64,000 nt of DNA from Prodigiosinella aquatilis (GCA_030388725.1 CP128857.1:3038001-3102000), one strand, 5' to 3'; positions 35,885 through 43,214 are shown, numbered from the stretch's first letter. The notes: a model not told the origin generated them from the sequence alone. Numbers and translations are program-made.

Positions 35885-36806
35885 CCTCTTCCTGTGCTTC
35901 TTTCACCCAGTCCGGCATGCCGTCAATCTCGCGGAAGTCAGGCAGGTCAAACTGTTGACGCATGTCGACGACACGGGCTTCGATATCATCAAGCAACCCT
36001 GCCATAATGTGGGTGTGGCTGATGCCGGTACGTTCTGCGTGTTCGGCCAGTGCCTCAAAGCCGCATTTGAGGTTGATAAGAGCGCTGAGTACACCGCTTT
36101 TAAAACCAGTGGCTTCCGTTTCAAGCGCCTGACCTTCTTCATCGGGCGTCTCTGTTGTAGCGCGGCGCGTCAGCCTGGCCTTCAGCTCGTCAGTCTGGTC
36201 TTTGAGGGCGTTGATCTCATCTTTCTTTTCGGCCAGCGTCTGGCGGCTGATTTCGAGGTCGGTTTTGAGGTCTTCTTTCTCTTTGGTGTGCTTGGCGATC
36301 ATTTCTTCGGCCAGCTCCAGCAGGGCCGTTTTGTCGCCTTCTTTGGCCACTTCAATGAGGGCGCTTTTCTGGTCGTCCGGCAGGCGGCGGAACTGGCGCA
36401 GTTCGCGATAACCAATCCCCATGCGGGACATGGAATCCAGGGCTTCTTCACCGAAGGCGGTAAGGTTGGCAATATCCAAATCTGCCTTATCAACGGATAT
36501 TCCGAGAACATTACAAAACTCATCCCATGTGCCCGAAAACTCCGAACCGTTCGGTGTCTTCTTGCCCTTTAGATTGCGATATAGCTTGTTTTCTTTAACA
36601 AATGCCAGTTTAGAAGTCCGAACCGTTCGGGAAAATTGCTCAAATGCATCAGCCATCTGTGCCTGACCAAGAAGCTGATTCAGCAGATCACGTTCATCAC
36701 TGAGTTGGCTGGTAACTGTCGCCATCAGATTTTGAGTGGCCTCCAGTTTGGGATTCAACTCCACGTCGGGTGCAAGTTCAGCAGGTTGTGATTTTGTGCG
36801 AGCCAT
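35877..36806 (-). CDS. Coiled-coil early phage protein, 309 aa
   Basis: Residues about 165-225 form a long charged coiled coil (KEKEDLKTDLEISRQTLAEK onward). The region before it (LKGKKTPNGSEFSGTWDEFCNVLGIS) resembles a small DNA-binding or KilA/Ref-like helical module, and the acidic C-terminus ends EAQEEDE. An excellent AAGGAGT site precedes the start. Similar proteins occur in BcepMu-like early regions. Not assigned to a function; organising DNA during transposition is possible. Confidence 0.6.
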   Translation of the reverse strand: MARTKSQPAELAPDVELNPKLEATQNLMATVTSQLSDERDLLNQLLGQAQMADAFEQFSRTVRTSKLAFVKENKLYRNLKGKKTPNGSEFSGTWDEFCNVLGISVDKADLDIANLTAFGEEALDSMSRMGIGYRELRQFRRLPDDQKSALIEVAKEGDKTALLELAEEMIAKHTKEKEDLKTDLEISRQTLAEKKDEINALKDQTDELKARLTRRATTETPDEEGQALETEATGFKSGVLSALINLKCGFEALAEHAERTGISHTHIMAGLLDDIEARVVDMRQQFDLPDFREIDGMPDWVKEAQEEDE

Positions 36807-36815
36807 TGTTACTCC

Positions 36816-37121
36816 TTAGCGGCTACCAGCCAGTACGCGCTGGTTAAGTTCGTCGATGCGCCCCTGTGCGCGGGACATTTCATTGTTATGGGCCATGGCA
36901 ATCTGCAAAAGCTGTACACCTGGAGCAAAACGCCCGTTTTCAAGCTTGAGTGCCAGCCCCTCTTCGATAAGGGTATTGAGTGCCCGATTGATATTTGCCG
37001 GGGATTCACCCAGAGCCGATGCCAGTTCACCGTTAGATACCCCATTAAGGGCGTGACCACGCAGTGCTTTAAGAACACGCAGAATGCGGGAGCCAGAACT
37101 GGATACATTTGCCTTACTCAT
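36816..37121 (-). CDS. IclR-type winged-helix protein
   Basis: 101 aa from 37121 (MSKANVSSSGSR), preceded by AAGGGGA; the ATG at 37142 is less well placed. SRILRVLKALRGHALNGVSNGELASALGESPANINRALNTLIEEGLA is an IclR/MarR-like winged HTH. No effector domain follows. It is the second early gene after the Ner-like gene, consistent with a role in early gene control. Confidence 0.75.
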   Translation of the reverse strand: MSKANVSSSGSRILRVLKALRGHALNGVSNGELASALGESPANINRALNTLIEEGLALKLENGRFAPGVQLLQIAMAHNNEMSRAQGRIDELNQRVLAGSR

Positions 37122-37175
37122 GTCACATTCCCCTTTTTGCAATATGTGATAACCTTTTACGAAGACTTAAAATCA

Positions 37176-37364
37176 TCAGGCGGCCCGAGCTGTTGATTTA
37201 AGTCCCAGCTTCACGGCAATTTCATGAGATTTACCGTAACGAGCTTTCGTCTGACCGTTGAGAACCCGGTAGACCTCGTAGCGGCTGTAGCCGTTTTCTT
37301 CTGCCCACTGGGTGAATGTGATCCCTCGTTGGCGGAAGAGCGTTTTGACTTGATCTGCAGTCAT
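37176..37364 (-). CDS. Ner-like early DNA-binding protein
   Basis: 62 aa: MTADQVKTLFRQRGITFTQW, then AEENGYSRYEVYRVLNGQTK, a compact HTH of the Ner/BcepMu regulator type. It is the first gene leftward, divergent from the repressor across an 81-bp operator region, exactly the position of ner in Mu-like phages. It probably turns down both the early and repressor promoters at the start of lytic growth. AGGAG precedes the start. Confidence 0.8.
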   Translation of the reverse strand: MTADQVKTLFRQRGITFTQWAEENGYSRYEVYRVLNGQTKARYGKSHEIAVKLGLKSTARAA

Positions 37365-37382
37365 CGTTGTCTCCTTGGTTGA

Positions 37383-37434
37383 TACAACTATGTTTGTACT
37401 ATGTGTGTTAGATTATTGTCTAAAAAATTAGACA
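37383..37434. promoter_or_regulatory. Divergent operator region with two inverted repeats
   Basis: TGTCTAA-AAAA-TTAGACA (37417-37434) is a perfect 7-bp inverted repeat 11 nt before the repressor start, with an extra TTAGATT half-site just left of it. TACAA-CTATGT-TTGTA (37383-37398) is a second one close to the Ner-like gene. Two distinct palindromes fit two regulators (repressor and Ner-like) controlling divergent promoters. Confidence 0.6.
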
Positions 37435-37445
37435 GAGCAAGGTGT

Positions 37446-37811
37446 ATGTCCATTATTTTAGAAGAACTTCACGATCGTCTAGTTGAGGAATTAAAACGCG
37501 TCGGCCCTCAAACTGTTGCTAAGTTAACGGGCATATCTCGTGCGACGATTTACAACTGGATGGAAAAGGGCAATACGCCCTTAGATAAATTGGCTCTTTT
37601 GGATGCAGCGGGCATAGATGTTACTTACATACTTACTGGTCAGTGTGCTCCAGGGTCTATTGTAGAGAGACCTTCCTTAACAACCCGGCAGGCGGCGTTG
37701 TTGGATAACTATGAGCACTTAAATGATTCAGACAAAAAGGCTTTAGAGCGTACAGCCTTTGCGTTGGCGGAACAGGGAAAGGTGAGCAAAAAAACGAAAA
37801 CAGCATCATGA
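37446..37811 (+). CDS. Phage repressor, Cro/CI-type HTH
   Basis: 121 aa from 37446 (MSIILEELHDRLVEELKRVG). The HTH reads GPQTVAKLTGISRATIYNWMEKGNTPLDKL, with the specificity helix followed by LLDAAGIDVTYILTG, the usual ending of CI-like phage domains such as BcepMu gp16. The C-terminal part is helical and lacks the Ser/Lys peptidase of LexA-like repressors, so induction would not be by self-cleavage. It is transcribed opposite to the early operon and maintains lysogeny (inference from position). Confidence 0.85.
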   Translation: MSIILEELHDRLVEELKRVGPQTVAKLTGISRATIYNWMEKGNTPLDKLALLDAAGIDVTYILTGQCAPGSIVERPSLTTRQAALLDNYEHLNDSDKKALERTAFALAEQGKVSKKTKTAS

Positions 37812-37868
37812 TATGCTCTGAATCTTTAATGCAGAATAAGCTGGATGTATAAGAAAAAGGAGACCAAC

Positions 37869-38441
37869 ATGGCGGGTATTCAGGTTATTGCAGGAAATTT
37901 CCCCAAGGGATGGGCAAGTTTTGGCTTTGGCACTATTGTCTTCGGTAAAAAACCTAAACAAGGCTTCCCTGATGCTATTGTGCTGAACCCGAAGGAAGAG
38001 CTGCTATCAATTGAAATTGCAGGCAGTGAGGTGGAAAGCCGCATAGGTAAGGCCGCAGGCACAGGTATTCTTGGTGGGCTAATATTTGGTGGCGCGGGTT
38101 TGGTCATTGGAGGCTTGCTTGGCGCAGCAGATAAGATAAAGAAGACCATAACATTTAAAGCGGCATTCACGGGAAATAGGCATCTTCTAGCTAAAACGGA
38201 TGCAAAAACCTTTGTAAAGCTGCAGTCAATCGCTTTCGATAACGCAAATAATTTGCCTGTAACCGATAAGGTCCAGGTTCAAAATTTGGATGCTCCAGCT
38301 GAAAATCCATCGACTAAAGAACCAGATTTATCCCCTTCTGTTACTGTAGCCAAGATGACATCTAAAGATAAGCTTGAGCTTGCGGTTGGCTTGGTCGTCA
38401 TCACCTTAGTTGTCTGGGCAGTGATTCACTTCTTTTTTTAG
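37869..38441 (+). CDS. Accessory lysogenic protein with glycine-rich membrane hairpin
   Basis: 190 aa from 37869 (MAGIQVIAGNFPKGWASFGF), with AAGGAG 7 nt upstream. Residues about 70-94 are a glycine-rich hydrophobic stretch (GILGGLIFGGAGLVIGGLLG), and a C-terminal helix (VGLVVITLVVWAVIHFFF) could anchor it in a membrane. It lies just after the repressor on the same strand and is probably expressed in the lysogen. Glycine-zipper proteins in this position can act in superinfection exclusion or host fitness. No specific family recognised. Confidence 0.65.
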   Translation: MAGIQVIAGNFPKGWASFGFGTIVFGKKPKQGFPDAIVLNPKEELLSIEIAGSEVESRIGKAAGTGILGGLIFGGAGLVIGGLLGAADKIKKTITFKAAFTGNRHLLAKTDAKTFVKLQSIAFDNANNLPVTDKVQVQNLDAPAENPSTKEPDLSPSVTVAKMTSKDKLELAVGLVVITLVVWAVIHFFF

Positions 38442-38539
38442 GAAAGTGCTTAAAAACACTTCCAGTTCTAATAGAAGTAAGGGCGATTTAAACCCGCGCT
38501 TGAGTATCATTTTTTACGCATTAACGGTGTCACTGCTCA

Positions 38540-38815
38540 TCAACAACAGGAGCCTGATAGCAAGTTCGCATGGCTATTGGGATTGGCGCTGATGGTCAGT
38601 CTTATTTCTCCAATGAGTATTCCTTTCAGCTTATTTTCAGGGAGCATTCGTGGCGTTTTCTCCACCTGCTCAAGCGCGGCCTGCATCTCTCTTATTGCCT
38701 CTGCCAGATTGTCGGCATTGACGCTAAGTGTGTAGATTTTTGCTGCAGTTTCATACTCATCGCAGGTTATTCCCATTAAGTATGAGTGTTTGGGTTTATT
38801 AGTTGCTGAACTCAT
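38540..38815 (-). CDS. Small repeated island protein, copy 1 (91 aa)
   Basis: SYLMGITCDEYETAAKIYTL, then NADNLAEAIREMQAALEQVEKTPRMLPENK and a short beta tail. It is almost identical from residue 14 to 75 to the protein at 40426-40683. TTTCTCC on the plus strand (AAGGAGA in the transcript) is a good ribosome-binding site. Unknown function. The two copies frame the methylase and the gene at 39838. Confidence 0.65.
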   Translation of the reverse strand: MSSATNKPKHSYLMGITCDEYETAAKIYTLSVNADNLAEAIREMQAALEQVEKTPRMLPENKLKGILIGEIRLTISANPNSHANLLSGSCC

Positions 38816-38827
38816 GTGTTTCTCCTT

Positions 38828-39592
38828 TCAGAAATTGCATATCACAAGTTCCTGGCGCGGTGATGACTTACCCGACAGGCTGTAGTTGATGCAAACGGTC
38901 TGGATGTTGAGGCCTTTGAAAGCCTGCCTCATCTCTGGGATATCGTTCACCGATATAATCATTTTCCCTTTGATACTCCGCGCCAGTTCCGACATGTGGA
39001 TATAGTTCCCTATTGGAAAATCCACGCCATAGCCCTCTGTTCCCCAGTACGGTGGATCACAGTAGAACAGCGTATGCGGGCGATCATAACGCTCTATGCA
39101 CTGGTGCCAGTCCAGATGCTCTATCAGCGTTCTGGACAGGCGCAGGTGTGCCATCGACAGTTCTTCTTCGATGCGCAGGAGGTTAAAGCGCGGCGCACTT
39201 GTGGTGGAAGTTCCGAACGTGTGATCGGCGACCTTGCCTCCAAACGCCTGTTTCTGAAGGTAGTAGAACCGGGCCGCACGCTGTATATCAGTCAGTGTTT
39301 CTTCTGGCGTATCCTGCAACCATTTGTAGATCTGGCGACTCACCAGCGCCCATTTAAACTGCCGGACAAACTCTTCCAGATGGTGTTTCACTACCCGGTA
39401 TAAGTTCACGAGTTCCCCATTGATATCGTTGATTACTTCGGTCTTGCTGGGGGTCTTGAGAAAATACAGAGCAGCTGCACCGCTGAATGGCTCTACATAA
39501 CAGGTATGAGCTGGGAAAAGCGGCAAAATATGTTTGGCCAGACGGCGTTTACCGCCGATCCATGGAACGATGGGCAAAGATTGTTCTTTCAT
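38828..39592 (-). CDS. D12-class DNA adenine methyltransferase
   Basis: 254 aa. The AdoMet site is formed by PWIGGKRRLAK (10-20) and VEPFSGAAALYF (33-44); the catalytic motif is DPPY (179-182), the Dam/T4 Dam-type order. It lacks any linked restriction gene, so it is an orphan modification enzyme, likely N6-adenine. Typical phage roles are protection from host restriction or regulation through GATC-like sites. Its stop lies inside sequence shared with the repeat gene copy, showing that it was inserted next to copy 1. Confidence 0.88.
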   Translation of the reverse strand: MKEQSLPIVPWIGGKRRLAKHILPLFPAHTCYVEPFSGAAALYFLKTPSKTEVINDINGELVNLYRVVKHHLEEFVRQFKWALVSRQIYKWLQDTPEETLTDIQRAARFYYLQKQAFGGKVADHTFGTSTTSAPRFNLLRIEEELSMAHLRLSRTLIEHLDWHQCIERYDRPHTLFYCDPPYWGTEGYGVDFPIGNYIHMSELARSIKGKMIISVNDIPEMRQAFKGLNIQTVCINYSLSGKSSPRQELVICNF

Positions 39593-39619
39593 TATCCGTA
39601 AGCCTTTTACAGTCAGTGA

Positions 39620-39795
39620 AAATATGGCAGGCTAGTCCGGTCTCGCGAGACTGACTGAACCTCGGTTGGCTCACAGCGCATATCTGTGGGTTGATGGCCA
39701 GTCCGGTGTGGACGCACCGGGCTGGTCGTTCTTTCACTGTCAGGATGGGGCTTAGGGATACCCGTATGCTATTAATGCGGTTTAATGGATGCAGG
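39620..39795 (+). promoter_or_regulatory. Promoter-like module A with palindrome
   Basis: A perfect 12-bp palindrome GTCTCGCGAGAC (39640-39651) lies within AGTCCG…TGACT arms. About 50 bp later comes ATATCTGTGGGTTGATGGCCAG…TCGTTCTTTCA and then CTATTAATGCGGTTTAATGG. The latter part is repeated upstream of the holin gene (module B). It lies about 45-220 nt before the gene at 39838. An activator-dependent promoter for Mor is a plausible reading. Confidence 0.4.
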
Positions 39796-39837
39796 GTCAG
39801 AGCTGCTGCACTAAATTCAGGAAGGGTATTTTCTGGT

Positions 39838-40410
39838 ATGGCAAAGTATTACACGGCTGATTCTGCAAATGGCTTACGCCCGTTTTGCGAGATTATTCAG
39901 GGAAACTACGAACCTAAAAAGCAAGAGCTGGCAACTTTCCTCACTCAGATGTACCCAGATGGGCTGTCAAAGCATGGCCACAATTACCTTTATAATCCCG
40001 GTCCGCTTATGGATGAAAAGAACGGTGATGGTCAGGCATTATTAATTGGCCTGGTATTTGAGCTGGTTCGCCGTAGCCATTTCCCGGAGAAACCATCCCG
40101 CTACCAGTCGTTATTTGCCTGTCAGCACATCAGCGAAGTTAAAGAATTCAGAGAGCAGCTGGCTGATGAGCGTGAGGAAGACGAGATCAGAACTGCACCT
40201 ATCTATGAAGTATTCACCGACGAGGCTGTTCATTGTGGCGATATGAGGTTGCTAAGTGATGATTGCCCGGTGCTTGAATTGTATCGCCGGGCATACCTTT
40301 ACTGGTCTGGAGAACCTGCCCCAGTCAGGGAAGGTAAGGAAGAAGAAAAGCCGTTCTGGGAACTGCTGATTCCTCTGCCTATATTGATTGGTCGTCAGAT
40401 ATCGGAGTGA
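39838..40410 (+). CDS. Unknown island protein, 190 aa (possible ADP-ribosyltransferase-like fold)
   Basis: Start at 39838 (MAKYYTADSANGLRPFCEII) after GGAAGGG; the upstream 49 codons are promoter sequence. The segment SRYQSLFACQHISEVKEFRE, after FELVRRSHFPEKP, resembles the R…(S/T)xFA strand of DUF2441/ADP-ribosyltransferase-like phage proteins, and YEVFTDEAVHCGDMRLL would follow as the second half. The catalytic Glu cannot be assigned with confidence. It lies between the two repeat-gene copies, next to a DNA methylase, so modification of host factors or counter-defence is possible. Confidence 0.55.
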   Translation: MAKYYTADSANGLRPFCEIIQGNYEPKKQELATFLTQMYPDGLSKHGHNYLYNPGPLMDEKNGDGQALLIGLVFELVRRSHFPEKPSRYQSLFACQHISEVKEFREQLADEREEDEIRTAPIYEVFTDEAVHCGDMRLLSDDCPVLELYRRAYLYWSGEPAPVREGKEEEKPFWELLIPLPILIGRQISE

Positions 40411-40425
40411 GTAATATAAAAGCTA

Positions 40426-40683
40426 TCAGCTAATTTGCCTCCTTTTTGGGTTGTGGCTAATTGTCAGTTTTATCTGGCCGATAAGCATTCCATTCAGCTT
40501 ATTTTCAGGGAGCATTCGTGGCGTTTTCTCCACCTGCTCAAGCGCGGTTTGCATCTCTCTTATTGCCTCTGCAAGATTGTCAGCATTGACGCTGAGGGTG
40601 TAAATTTTTGCCGCAGTTTCATACTCATCGCAGGTGATCCCCATCAGGCAGAGTGAGCTTGATTTAGCCGTTGCCGAAGTCAT
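40426..40683 (-). CDS. Small repeated island protein, copy 2 (85 aa)
   Basis: Near-identical to the 38540-38815 product over LMGITCDEYETAAKIYTLSV, NADNLAEAIREM and EQVEKTPRMLPENKL; the termini have diverged. The nucleotide similarity is about 150 bp at over 90% by eye and includes the 5' leader. Unknown function. It points leftward, against the surrounding late genes. Confidence 0.65.
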   Translation of the reverse strand: MTSATAKSSSLCLMGITCDEYETAAKIYTLSVNADNLAEAIREMQTALEQVEKTPRMLPENKLNGMLIGQIKLTISHNPKRRQIS

Positions 40684-40699
40684 ACGTTTCCCCTTCAGA

Positions 40700-40812
40700 A
40701 AAATATCTGTGTTTTTTGGCTAGTCAGGTATTGGTGCGCCCGGCTTGTCGTTCTTTCAAAGTAATCATGCGTTTTGCCCCATCGCTTCACTATTAACGCT
40801 GTTTAAAATCCA
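40700..40812 (+). promoter_or_regulatory. Promoter-like module B upstream of the lysis genes
   Basis: AATATCTGTG…TTGGCTAGTCAGG…TTGTCGTTCTTTCA and CTATTAACGCTGTTTAA repeat the order and spacing of module A (39678-39795). It ends about 50 nt before the holin start. It is the natural place for the main late promoter. Similarity is seen; activator dependence is inferred. Confidence 0.45.
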
Positions 40813-40862
40813 TTTCCCCCGACATTTGTGATGCTGTCTCCCACACAACAAGGAGACGCACC

Positions 40863-41213
40863 ATGAAAAACCTGAAGAAAATTATTCCCACCGTTAAAAA
40901 GCCCCGACTCAGCGGCTGGCTGCTGACCGCTGTGCTGCTGCTCGGTACCATCGGTCTGGTATCGCCGCAGCAGCTGCCGGTGGTGGTCTACAAGCTGTCG
41001 CTCATCACGCTCGCCGCGGTACTCGGCTACTGGCTCGATCGTTCGTTGTTCCCCAAAGCCCGCCCCGGCCAGTACCTGAAACATGATGAAACGCTGATGG
41101 CGTCTGGCCGTTACCCGGTACAGACCGGTCTCCACCTGGTCTTTTCTGCCGCATTGATCCGCCGTGCGCTGATTGTTGCAGCGGTCTGTCTGGCCGTGGC
41201 GACGGGGCTGTAA
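40863..41213 (+). CDS. Putative holin
   Basis: 116 aa with three hydrophobic helices (about 18-34, 40-57 and 95-115) and a basic N-terminus, a class I holin topology. It is the first late gene, with AAGGAG upstream, directly before the transglycosylase endolysin. This is the BcepMu lysis order. It would form the membrane hole that releases or activates the lysis enzyme. Confidence 0.75.
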   Translation: MKNLKKIIPTVKKPRLSGWLLTAVLLLGTIGLVSPQQLPVVVYKLSLITLAAVLGYWLDRSLFPKARPGQYLKHDETLMASGRYPVQTGLHLVFSAALIRRALIVAAVCLAVATGL

Positions 41214-41215
41214 CC

Positions 41216-41938
41216 ATGAGCTGGCCTCAAATCACACTCATCATCCTGCTGGCCTTTGGTCTGGGCGTGACCGCCATCAAGCATGGCGAACCACGCAACG
41301 ACAGGCATAGCTTCTGGTGGCAGCTTGCTGGCAACCTGGTGATCGCCTGGCTGCTCTGGTGCGGTGGTTTCTTCAGCCAGGCCAGAGCGGCACAGCCTCC
41401 ACAGGCGGCCCTGCAGTACCGCGCCGATGTGATCCGTAATGCCCGGCTTGAATGGGGAATGTCAGCGCCGGTGGCCGATTTCGCCGCGCAGCTGCATCAG
41501 GAGAGCGGCTGGCGACCCGATGCCGTATCGCCGGTTGGCGCTCAGGGGATGGCACAGTTTATGCCCGCCACCGCCGACTGGATTAGTCAGCTGGTACCGG
41601 GACTGAACAGCCGCGAGCCGTTTAATCCTGCATGGGCCATCCGGGCGCTGGTCAGCTATGACCGCTGGCTGTGGCAGCGCGTCAGCGCCGCCAATAGCTG
41701 CGAGCGGATGGCCATGACGCTGTCGGGCTACAACGGTGGACTGGGCTGGGTACAGCGCGATAAGCGTCTGGCCGCGCAGAACGGGCTGGACGGTACCCGC
41801 TGGTTTGAGCATGTCGCCACGGTGAATGCCGGGCGCAGCGCTGCCAACTGGCGGGAGAACCGTCACTATCCGCAGCGCATCCTGCACGAACTGGCCCCGC
41901 GCTATCTCACCTGGGGAGGCGGCAGCTGTGTGGACTAG
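41216..41938 (+). CDS. Lytic transglycosylase endolysin with N-terminal membrane anchor
   Basis: 240 aa. Two hydrophobic segments (5-21 and 35-56) precede a Slt-type domain. The catalytic Glu96 lies in LHQESGWRPDAVSPVGAQG, followed by MAQFMPATADW, and LSGYNGGLGWV closes the family signature. The N-terminal helices suggest export as a signal-anchor-release type endolysin. It starts 3 nt after the holin gene and overlaps the Rz gene by 11 nt. Confidence 0.88.
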   Translation: MSWPQITLIILLAFGLGVTAIKHGEPRNDRHSFWWQLAGNLVIAWLLWCGGFFSQARAAQPPQAALQYRADVIRNARLEWGMSAPVADFAAQLHQESGWRPDAVSPVGAQGMAQFMPATADWISQLVPGLNSREPFNPAWAIRALVSYDRWLWQRVSAANSCERMAMTLSGYNGGLGWVQRDKRLAAQNGLDGTRWFEHVATVNAGRSAANWRENRHYPQRILHELAPRYLTWGGGSCVD

Positions 41939-42581
41939 CCTGATAAAAAAACTGCCGTGGCGAGGCATGCTGCTGGCCCTTGCGGTTGCGGGCGTAGTGT
42001 ATGGCCTCTACCGCTGGGGCTACAGCAAGGGACACGACAGCGCTGAGCGCGACGGGAATGCCTCACTCAGTCAGCTGCAGTCGCAGTTCGATACGTACCG
42101 CCGTGAGCAGACGGAGATGGAGAACACCGCGCTGCGGGCCTGGGCAAAACGCTATCAGGAGCAGGTAGCCGCAGGCCATCAGGCAGAGGCCGATTACCTT
42201 GAGCAGGTATCGCTGCTTGAAAACCAGAACCAACAACTGAAAGAGAAAATTGATGATGTCACACAGCGCTGGATTGATGAAAAAGGTAAGAGCCATCCCA
42301 TTGAGTGCGTGTTTACTCGCGGTTTCGTGCGCCAGTACAACGCAGCCCTCGGATATGACGACGCAACCGTCGACAGCGGTCATACAGGCAGCACTACCAC
42401 CGCTATCCCCGGTGCTGGCACAGCGCCCCGGCCTCCTGAAGCCCCTGACGCCGGGCTACGCAACTCAGGCGTCTCACAGCGTGACGTCCTCGCCAACATC
42501 ATCGACAACGCCAGACAGTGCCGCGTCTGGCGAGGCCAGATAAACGGTCTGCTGGACGAACGAGAAGGATTACAGAAATGA
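41928..42581 (+). CDS. Rz-like inner-membrane spanin
   Basis: 217 aa from a GTG start at 41928, chosen because GGGGAGG lies 8 nt upstream and the earlier ATG at 41826 is inside the endolysin gene. An N-terminal membrane helix (GMLLALAVAGVVYGLYRWGY) is followed by a long periplasmic coiled coil (residues about 40-125). i-spanins of this form bridge the envelope with Rz1. It contains Rz1 in another frame. Confidence 0.85.
   Translation: MWTSLIKKLPWRGMLLALAVAGVVYGLYRWGYSKGHDSAERDGNASLSQLQSQFDTYRREQTEMENTALRAWAKRYQEQVAAGHQAEADYLEQVSLLENQNQQLKEKIDDVTQRWIDEKGKSHPIECVFTRGFVRQYNAALGYDDATVDSGHTGSTTTAIPGAGTAPRPPEAPDAGLRNSGVSQRDVLANIIDNARQCRVWRGQINGLLDEREGLQK
42277..42543 (+). CDS. Rz1-like outer-membrane lipoprotein spanin (nested)
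   Basis: 88 aa entirely inside Rz in the +1 frame. MKKVRAIPLSACLLAVSC is a lipoprotein signal with lipobox LAVS-C, then a Ser/Thr/Pro-rich periplasmic part (TTQPSDMTTQPST, LPPLSPVLAQRP). This nesting and proline content are hallmarks of Rz1. The start at 42277 is preferred to 42250 because it begins the signal peptide directly. Confidence 0.8.
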   Translation: MKKVRAIPLSACLLAVSCASTTQPSDMTTQPSTAVIQAALPPLSPVLAQRPGLLKPLTPGYATQASHSVTSSPTSSTTPDSAASGEAR

Positions 42582-42910
42582 CGTTGCAGGTTGAATTCTG
42601 GACGGTGGTGGGCTTTCTCATCACCTTTATGAGTTTTGTCGGCGGCATCGCCAAATGGTTATTTGGCAAGGCTGAGGAGCGTCAGGCGGCGCGATTCGCC
42701 TCGCTTGAGCAGTCGCTGCAGCAGTCCGCCTCCAACTGGGGTGAGCTGGAAAAAGAATTTATGCGCTTCCGGGCTGAACTGCCCCTCAACTACGTCCGTC
42801 GCGAGGATTACATCCGGGGCCAGACGGTCATCGAGGCCAAGCTGGACGCACTCTACAACAAACTGGAAGTGGTACAACAGTACCGTCATACAGGAGGTCA
42901 CCATGGTTGA
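42578..42910 (+). CDS. DUF2730-family membrane protein (Mu gp25-like)
   Basis: 110 aa from 42578 (MTLQVEFWTVVGFLITFMSF). One N-terminal membrane helix, then a coiled coil (ERQAARFASLEQSLQQSASN) and LNYVRREDYIRG, the DUF2730 ending. It overlaps the Rz stop (ATGA). Same place as Mu gp25. Role unknown. Confidence 0.75.
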   Translation: MTLQVEFWTVVGFLITFMSFVGGIAKWLFGKAEERQAARFASLEQSLQQSASNWGELEKEFMRFRAELPLNYVRREDYIRGQTVIEAKLDALYNKLEVVQQYRHTGGHHG

Positions 42911-43214
42911 TATCGCCCGCGTGCGCCGGGAATCCCTGCGCTGGAGTCTGCTGGTTGCTCTGAACAAAACCCGCCCGTATACCGCCAGCGAAACGCTGCT
43001 GCTGGATGTGTCCCGCGCCATCTACCCGGACACCACGCATCTTGAGCTGCGTCGGGAGCTTGACTATCTGGCTGACCGCAAGATGGTTGATCTGGAGAAG
43101 AAGCCTTCTGGCGACTGGTTTGCCGATCTGACCCGCCTCGGTGTTGACCTGGTGGAATATACCGTTGAATGCGGCCCCGGCATTGCCCGCCCGGAAAAGT
43201 ACTGGAGTGAATGA
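42903..43214 (+). CDS. Mu gp26-like small protein, winged-helix fold
   Basis: 103 aa from 42903 (MVDIARVRRESLRWSLLVAL), after AGGAGGT. The sequence YTASETLLLDVSRAIYPDTTHLELRRELDYLADRKMVDLEKK has the helix-strand layout of an ArsR-like winged helix. In Mu-type phages this gene always sits before the terminase small subunit. Function not established. Confidence 0.75.
   Translation: MVDIARVRRESLRWSLLVALNKTRPYTASETLLLDVSRAIYPDTTHLELRRELDYLADRKMVDLEKKPSGDWFADLTRLGVDLVEYTVECGPGIARPEKYWSE

Noticed and set aside
38442..38485. Hairpin GGAAAGTG…CACTTCC after the membrane protein gene
   Set aside because: Bulged stem with no T-run; too weak to call a terminator.
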